Origin: Pollenia angustigena
Lineage: Eukaryota > Arthropoda > Insecta > Diptera > Polleniidae
DNA length: 64,000 bases
Assembly: GCA_930367215.1 (NCBI GenBank)
Contig: OV884059.1
Location: 59,491,393-59,555,392 of the forward strand
Direction of reading: 5' to 3'
Part shown: positions 57,496 through 64,000 of the stretch, piece by piece
Position numbering within the stretch: position 1 is the first letter of the stretch
Layout: each line of letters begins with the position of its first letter
Notes under the pieces: model-generated
What the model was told of the DNA's origin: nothing
Seen by the model: only the letters and a program-made list of their open reading frames with translations
Database searches by the model: none
Translations under genes and position numbers: made by a program

Positions 57496-57720
57496 ACACT
57501 CCACAAAATTCTGATTCATGGAAAATATATAATTGAAAAGCGTATTTTTCCTGTAGGCTTATTATCCGAAAAGGCTCAGGAAAGTCGTAACAAAGACTAT
57601 AAAAAATATCGCCTTAGACAGTCTAGACAATGCAGTCGAATTGCCACGAACGAAGATATTATGCACCGAATTAAGTGTAACATCAGATCCCATGATCTCA
57701 CACTTGACTCCTTCATTTAG
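57496..57720 (+). pseudogene. RAG1/Transib-like transposase, C-terminal relic
   Basis: 74 codons ending at TAG: LHKILIHGK, then LLSEKAQESRNKDYKKYRL, closely matching VHKILAHGK and ELSEEAQESLNKFYKKYRL of the intact Transib protein. The catalytic Glu and the zinc-type His pair are kept. Lies directly after the LOA tail. Confidence 0.85.
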
Positions 57721-57783
57721 CCAGAAAAAGCATAGTGATATAAGCGACGAGGTTATGGCTCTTTTAGAATAATAAATTAAAAA

Positions 57784-58105
57784 GTAGATTTAAAATAAAT
57801 AATTAATTAAAAATTAAAAAAATTATTTAAATTTTTTGTTAGTTAGGGCTTTTTACATTGTAGGTAACGATATACATTTTTCTAGCTTTCTTTATTTTGA
57901 TTACTTTTGTGTATAACTGTATAAATAAAACTAAGTTTGTGATGAAATTTAAAATAGATTTAAAATAAATAATGAATTAAAAACTAAAAAAAACATTTAA
58001 ATTTTTTTGTTAGTTAGGGCTTTTTACATTGTAGGTAACGATATACATTTCTCTAACTTTCTTTATTTCGATTACTTTTGTGTATTACTATATAAATGAC
58101 AAATA
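57784..58105 (+). repeat. 171-bp tandem duplication in the RAG1-like element
   Basis: TAGATTTAAAATAAATAAT starts units at 57784 and 57955; the units share GGGCTTTTTACATTGTAGGT. It lies between the transposase end and the right terminus. Confidence 0.9.
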
Positions 58106-58141
58106 TATTTTTTTCCTCACCATAAAAAAATCCCCAGTGTG

Positions 58142-58665
58142 CGACATGGCCGTCCAAAATTGTTATCAGCCAGAAATGAAAGGAAAAACTTAAATAAATT
58201 CGTGAAAACCCGCATTTATCTGCTCCAAAACTGAATGATAAGCTGAGAGGAACTCTATGCAACAATGTTAGCAACGAAAGACTTCGTAGAGTATTACACA
58301 ACTATAATGCTCCAGTAGCAAGAAAAAAAACCGCTTATTTCTGAAACAAATAGAAATTAGCGATTATAATTCGCTAATCAACATATAACCAAAGGTTTTG
58401 ACTTTTGGAAATCCGTAATATTTAGCGTTGAAAACATATATAATATTTTTGAGTCTGATGGACGACGCATGGTTTGGAGAAATCCGAATGAGTCCCTCAA
58501 TATAAAAATATCAAGCATGGAGGAGGCTCTGTTATTGTTTTGGGACTGTATGGAATGGGAATTCCAGCAAGTGATTTTTTATTTCCAACTGGACAACGAT
58601 CCCAAACATACAGCCTTAAATTTTAAACTTTGGATTCTTTATAACACCAAACATTTACCATAAAA
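58142..58665 (+). pseudogene. Tc1-like transposase, C-terminal part
   Basis: GRPKLLSARNER, a frameshift, then ENPHLSAPKLNDKLRG and RLRRVLHNYNAP. After further breaks: NQHITKGFDFWKSVIFS, VWRNPNESLN and FQLDNDPKHTAL. The first catalytic Asp (usually FSDES) reads FSVEN; the second (DNDPKHTA) is kept. Dead relic. Confidence 0.85.
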
Positions 58666-59064
58666 ACAACGGATATGCCACAAAGTATTAACCGTAACAA
58701 GTCCATTGTTATACAAAATACTTTTGTGACCTTAAAAATGCACTACTTTCTTCTAAAATCTCGGATAAAGAGTATAATAATTTAGATATTAAAAATTTTT
58801 TTTATAACTTAATTCTTTGTCTTTCTCCTAACACGTTTATAAAAAAATTCTTATTAAATATAATAAATAAATGGATGTCAATCATGTGCAGGTAAATCAA
58901 AAATGCAGTTATCTTAAATACATTTACCTGCCTTAATGTGCAGGTACACAATTGTGGTTACCTGCACAAAAATGCAGCTAAAGTAAAGTGTTTGATATAA
59001 AAGTAGAATAAAAAAATTATATTATTAATACATAAATTTATATTTTATTTAAATGTTTTTTCAA
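58666..59064. other. AT-rich sequence with TGCAGGTAA words
   Basis: GTGCAGGTAA/TTACCTGCAC words around 58885-58975 resemble the motif GCAGTTAAGTCAAAAGTGCA at 60430-60660. These may be two halves of one element split by the insertion at 59065-60140. Confidence 0.4.
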
Positions 59065-60140
59065 CCCAGCTAGCATTTTCAATCGTCAAGGAGTCTACTG
59101 GGAATCTCACAAAGAGTGGTTTTGATAGTCGACGAGCTCATTTTTTAATTGAAGACAATTCCTGGCACGGGAGAAACTGCTGATACCTATAAGAGATTCT
59201 TCCATAACGCAGCGAAAAACGCTTATATTAATCGTAAAGGGAATCGTTTATGATGTATGTAGAGATTGTCTAACGAGTCTTTCAAAAAGCATGCCAAGAG
59301 TCGTATGAGACTCATGTAGGTATTATTTTACAACTCGTGAAATGCTCAGCCGTATGACTGAGGTACCCAAATAAGGGCATCAGCGTATTTTTCATGCCAA
59401 AACTTCTAATTTTCATACAATTTCTATAAAACATAGGCTGACTTCCAAAACGTCAAATGCTTTGTATAAGAACAAAGCATAATGTTTCATTACGCCGCAG
59501 TACAATATATATGCAATGCAACCCCTTCCAAAACGTCAATGGTAAGTATTAGTAACGCAGCAAAAAAGCAATCGGAGCATCGGTTTTAAAGTTGATGCTT
59601 TGTGGTATTTGACATTTAATTTGCAAGCAATACAGATTTATTTTAATATTATGCATTGCATCACTTACATTTCAAAACGTTTAAATAAACAGAACACAAA
59701 GTTGCATTGATTCGGTACTTTGTACATGTGCATCGTTAAAATACAGTAGTGAAACTGTATACAAACTTTGTATTAGTACGTTTTGGAAGTCAGCCATACC
59801 TTACGGCCGCGAAATCAACACCATCCTGTCGGAAAATCCTTTTTTACAGATCCTTAGACCGGGCTGTTTTATTAAAATTGTATTGGCAATAGCATTTTCA
59901 TACTTCAAAAACGGTCTTATTTAGGTAGCTCAGTAATTGTTATACGACTCTTACAGTGAGTCTGATAAGGTTCATTCCAAGATTTAAAGACGAGCGTGTC
60001 AAAAAATAAATTAAAAAAAATATATTAAAAAAAGATTTAGATCTTTTTGTTTTTGTGACTCGTCAGAAAATCATCAGAAGATTCTTTTAGGAGTTGTATA
60101 TTAAACAAAATCGTCTAACAAACAGCCTATGCTAGCTGGG
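59065..60140. mobile_element. element with CCCAGCTAGCAT ends, nested MITE inside
   Basis: 12-bp inverted ends CCCAGCTAGCAT. Contains a 360-bp MITE (59436-59795) with ends GGCTGACTTCCAAAACGT and ATA on both sides. No coding capacity. Confidence 0.55.
59436..59795. mobile_element. MITE with GGCTGACTTCCAAAACGT ends
   Basis: 18-bp inverted ends, with ATA flanking (59433-59435, 59796-59798). Confidence 0.75.
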
Positions 60141-60718
60141 GAATTACAGATCATTTTATAAATGTTTGTATGTATATATAAAAGAAACATTAACAAATAC
60201 AATGAGAATTCACAAAGAACGTGAAAATATATGGAAAAAAACTAAATAATTGCGATTTATATTTTTGTAAACAGCGTTAATTGGATATTTATGTGAAAAA
60301 GTGGCCAGCATATATTTTTATGTGTGCAGCCAACTTTGATGTTTTATATGAAAATATTTTAAAGCTGCACAAAAATATGAAAAATGTGCAGGAATACAAA
60401 ATGCACGTAAAAAAGGATTTTGAAGAATAATTCCAGAAAATATGTATTTTGGGCAGTTAAGTCAAAGTGCAGCTAACTTTGATTTTTTGTATGAAAATAA
60501 TTTTAAAATGCCAAAAATATTGTGCATTTATCTTAAATGTGCAGGTATAGAAAGTGCACATAAAAAAGGAATTTGTATGGAATTATAAAGAATAATTCCA
60601 AAAATTATCAATTTTGTGCAGTTAAGTCAAAAGTGCACGTAAACAAAAGGCAGTTAAGTCAAAACTACTGTATAACAAAAACTGAAAAAATTTGGTTTAA
60701 ATTGAAATAAGGATTTAA

Positions 60719-60838
60719 GGCCTTATTCATAAACAATATTCCATGCTTATACCAGGTTTATAAGGCGAATTTTATATGAAAATTTGTTAAATTAACCTTT
60801 AATAAAACTGAAAGATTTTTTATGAATAGGGGGCTTAA
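60719..60838. mobile_element. short MITE related to 9090-9205
   Basis: GGCCTTATTCATAAA at the left and an inverted, slightly changed copy at the right. Confidence 0.55.
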
Positions 60839-61180
60839 TATTTAAAAAGATCCGATATTTAAATTTTCTAAGTTATTAAAATACACATGACCCTAAATAA
60901 AAATGTTTATTTAACATAATTTCTTTAAATGCATTTGGGTTATTGATTTTCCATCTATGCTGAAGGTTTTAAATATTTATCTCAATTTTCTAATATACAC
61001 GTACATTTGTTTTCATTCCTTTTTTTTAATATTTAAATGCAAGGACAAATTATACATTTTAATACAAATGAAAAAGCAGCCAAATTACCGAAATACTTTT
61101 TGATTTTTGTTTTTTTTTTTTAACTTTGTTATTCTATTGATTTTGGGTTACAATCTCGTAATCGCACTGGCTCAAATACA

Positions 61181-61619
61181 CATATGGGGGATTTCATGTC
61201 AAGTGACCCAATTTTTAAATCGATGTCTTCCGATTTGGATGAAATTTTCTTTAAAGGAAAAGACATAAGCTTTCTTTTGAGCAAAAAAAAAAAAAACATT
61301 CCCGCTAAATCAATTAAAATAAAAGGTTAAAAAATTTTTTTAAAAAACAAAAAAAAAGTTTTTAAAAAGATTGATCAAATACATAGCTATCCAAGCTACT
61401 TGCTACCAATAGGTAATAAGTTACATGGATAAGAAATAACACCTGTATGGCCAAAATGTCAAACTTTGACCCCCTCTAACTCAGAAACTTTTATACCGAT
61501 CTTGTTGAAAATTGGTGTCTAAGCTACTATCCAATAGGAATAACCTTGACCCAAATTTCATCCAAATCGGAAGACATCGATTTAAAAATTGGGTAACTTG
61601 ACATGAAATCCCCCATATG
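61181..61619. mobile_element. MITE with ~65-bp inverted ends, CATATG borders
   Basis: CATATGGGGGATTTCATGTC and about 45 further bases are inverted at the right end with one or two changes. CATATG lies at both extremes and, being palindromic, may be either target duplication or terminus. Confidence 0.85.
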
Positions 61620-62490
61620 TATAAATTTTGTATAAAAAAGAATCAAATTTTCTTTTTTTAAGACGTGTTTTTATTTTGACACAATATGCAAAACCCATCG
61701 ACTAACCCAACTAATCAACCGTAAAACCAAATGCTTTCTTATAGACAAACTTTGAACACTCAGTCTTTGCTTTTATAGAATTACTTTGATCTTTAATTTA
61801 AAATCAGTGTTCAATTGAAAAATTATATAATCAAATTTCACGAAGGCTCTTGGCAAGTCATTTTATTTGTGTATCATAATTTATATTAAGTATGTATGTA
61901 CATATGTATATCCATAAAAGACAACTTGATAAGTCTAACATGCGACCGAAATAATCCAAAAAAAAACTGCATTTCATTTTAGAACGGAGGGCCTCAAAAA
62001 AAATCTTATGTATGGGGTTGTCGTTCAACATGTTTTTAATTTTTAATTTTGGAATGAAGACCTCTCCTTCAGCTTCCTTAAGGTGTCCACTTTTATCCCG
62101 GCCTTGTTACATTATACGGTGTGTCCTAGTCAGGACCACTTTTATGCAAATCCATATCCACAGCTCAATACTTGTGCTGATGTTGGTCCAGAATATTCGC
62201 AGAATTCAATGCAGACAGTCGTTTACAAAAGCTTGCATTGTTTACAATTCGCGGTTGGATGATTTCCACTTTTCACACGCATCGTTTAACTGTTGATATA
62301 TTGCCTTTACTGCAAAGAATTATGATGATTTGGAATTCAGCCTTCGTGTCGCAATTTTAGAAATTATTTGATGAAATTTGATACATATTTTCTAATTGTA
62401 ACAAGGACGTAGTCTATTACTACGCTTATACGCACCACTTATTAGCACATATATTGCAAGTAGAGAAATTTGCAAATAGCTAAAGCGGCT
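61620..62490. other. AT-rich sequence, no supported gene
   Basis: A 94-codon frame (62012-62296) is unrecognised. Nothing else stands out. Confidence 0.35.
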
Positions 62491-62796
62491 CATACACTTC
62501 AATAAAATTGTTCAATTTTACGTATTGTACAATTATATCATTATACCAATGTATATGTGATATTCGAAAATGGCAGAATATATTGGCAACAATCAATAGA
62601 CGTTTGATTTTTATTGCACAACGAAAAGAAAGTGAAATGTGTTGGCAACATTGTACAATGCTGTGTACGTTATTCCTATAGGTTATGCTCACCTTTTTAT
62701 TGAATGAATGAAACCATTGTGCGACTTATTGCATAATAAAGGACAAAATGGAAATAATATGACAAATATCATACACAATAATATTGCAAGTGTATG
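62491..62796. mobile_element. MITE with CATACACTT ends
   Basis: CATACACTTCAATAAAATTG at the left and CATACACTTGCAATATTATT inverted at the right. 306 bp. Confidence 0.6.
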
Positions 62797-62820
62797 GGTC
62801 ACTTTACTCATGAAAACAAA

Positions 62821-62938
62821 AGCTGTGTTCATTTACTAAAAATTGTTACAAATTTGTAACAATTGTACATGTTAAGAAATGTTTACTAGTAACAATTGTT
62901 ACAAATTTGTTGACATTTTTAGTAAATGAACACAGCTA
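62821..62938. mobile_element. 118-bp palindromic MITE
   Basis: Arms of about 45 bp starting AGCTGTGTTCATTTACTAAA. Confidence 0.85.
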
Positions 62939-63429
62939 ATTCCTGATTAACGACACTATTTGCAAATTAGATTTTAAGCATTTCCAAACTTTTAACCGTT
63001 TTACGTTCTTATTTCGATGTGGCACATTCATATGACAACAAAAGTAAAATTAAATAAAAATTGTGCGAATAAAATTTGCAAATACACAATAATTTTTAAT
63101 TTTTCTAATTTAAAATATAAAAAGTATATGTATACAGTGCTACTAAATAATACATTTTCCATCCGGCCTCACAATGGCAACATTGCCAGAAAAATATTTC
63201 TATATATAATATAATCGCAAATAATTTTTGTTTGCGAATAGTCTACGTATAAACGTTGTATTTTTTAAACATTCTATTTAAATATTAAAATTGTTTAATA
63301 TTTACACAAACATGCTTCAATTTTGCACCAAAAATTTTCATTTCTTTTGAGTTGTTATTGTGCATGAGAATGTTTTCCACAGACGAAACTTCGTCCATCT
63401 GTCTGGCTTATTCGACTCTGGGTGCCCCA

Positions 63430-63520
63430 GAGGCAGTTGGTAGTGAGCTAGTCTATCTGTGCGAGAGTGTCGGATTTGGTACCCACCGGAGACCCTGTTG
63501 CATTTGTTGCCCTAGGGCCA
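63430..63520 (+). repeat. SINE-like tRNA-derived fragment, copy 2
   Basis: TAGTGAGCTAGTCTATCTGTGCG parallels TAGCGAGCTAGTCTATCAGCG at 2508. The B box here is mutated (GGATTTGGTACCC). Confidence 0.4.
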
Positions 63521-64000
63521 CTACTACAACTTTCCTTTAGTTAAAGGTAATATTTTGTGGGAAGTATAACAAGTTATTTATTATTTTATCTTTACTTTAA
63601 TCTACCCGATAAGATAAATTTGCCTTAAACATATTGTTCACTTTAGTTGAAAGCAAAGTTGTTATAATGAAAAAATTGTATACGGGGTTGGCAAAATCCT
63701 TCCTTTAACTAACGGCAAATTGTAATAATGGCTCTTAATAAATTTCAACTTTAAGGGAATGACAAACTTTGTACCCCATTCACAAAAAGAGTTCGCTTGC
63801 TATAATTAATTTTACACGCTACTTTCGATTTTAATTTCTTAAAAATTTATTTAAGACCATATTTACATTATGCAATTAACGCCGCAACTTGCCGCAACTT
63901 TCGCATGCAACTTTTTGTTTGTTAGCTAGAGGTGTAGAGAAGAAAACGGGGTTGAAAAAGTTGAAAAAATGCTTGAAAAAAATGTAAATGTAAATGTGAA
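63521..64000. other. AT-rich sequence to window end
   Basis: No supported feature. A short GCCGCAACTT tandem pair at about 63881-63900. Confidence 0.4.

Larger units (their letters stand above)
43648..58141 (+). mobile_element. degenerate RAG1/Transib-type element, TSD CGACA, heavily invaded
   Basis: Inverted ends CACACTGGGGATTT (43648-43661 and 58128-58141) are flanked by exact CGACA duplications (43643-43647, 58142-58146), the 5-bp signature of Transib. The flanks rejoin as a continuous Tc1 reading frame, proving the boundaries. Inside are N- and C-terminal pieces of a RAG1-like transposase separated by a LOA LINE. The middle of the transposase, with the first two catalytic Asp residues, is missing. 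Confidence 0.85.

Overview
This 64 kb window looks like a transposon-dense, very AT-rich stretch of nuclear DNA from a fly. The indications are Transib, hAT, pogo, Tc1/mariner and TTAA-flanked DNA transposons; Jockey-, CR1- and LOA-type LINEs; a Penelope-like element with hammerhead motifs; a mini-me-like dipteran repeat; and Drosophila-type Inr+DPE and TATCGATA motifs. A calyptrate (muscoid) fly is my best inference. I found no host protein-coding gene, rRNA, functional tRNA or CRISPR array. Every convincing coding region belongs to a mobile element.

Left part (1-9.9 kb): short inverted-repeat elements (1133-1963 with a second one nested inside; 4300-4756; 5035-5374; 5873-6859), a tRNA-like SINE fragment, and the remains of a Penelope-like element. 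The Penelope remains are a GIY-YIG endonuclease fragment at 7307-7653 and several LTR-like repeats carrying hammerhead-ribozyme motifs.

9.93-13.27 kb: a structurally complete Transib transposon with an open 683-codon RAG1-like transposase, 5-bp target duplications CGACG, and ends resembling V(D)J recombination signals (heptamer CACAGTG, 22/23-bp spacer, A-rich nonamer).

13.3-43.4 kb: TTAA-flanked MITEs, mini-me-like repeats, a near full-length Jockey-type LINE (15.84-20.54 kb, one frameshift), hAT MITEs with 8-bp target duplications (21.4 and 24.3 kb), a decayed mariner-like transposase, a non-autonomous Transib with different ends (30.66-31.93 kb, TSD CAATG), a foldback element with 0.47-kb arms, a roughly 155-bp tandem satellite, and a pogo-like element.

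43.4-58.7 kb: a deep nest of insertions. A Tc1-like transposase gene is split by a third, degenerate RAG1/Transib-type element (43648-58141, TSD CGACA). That element is split by a LOA-type LINE. The LOA LINE is split by a 4.1-kb hAT element (TSD ATCAGAAC), which itself carries an inverted-repeat element and a TTAA-flanked element, and by a 2.7-kb CR1-like LINE on the opposite strand.

Right part (58.7-64 kb): more MITEs and a second SINE-like fragment. These genes do not form a host pathway. The window records layered transposition, with the Transib elements, the hammerhead-bearing repeats and the nested insertions as the most informative parts.
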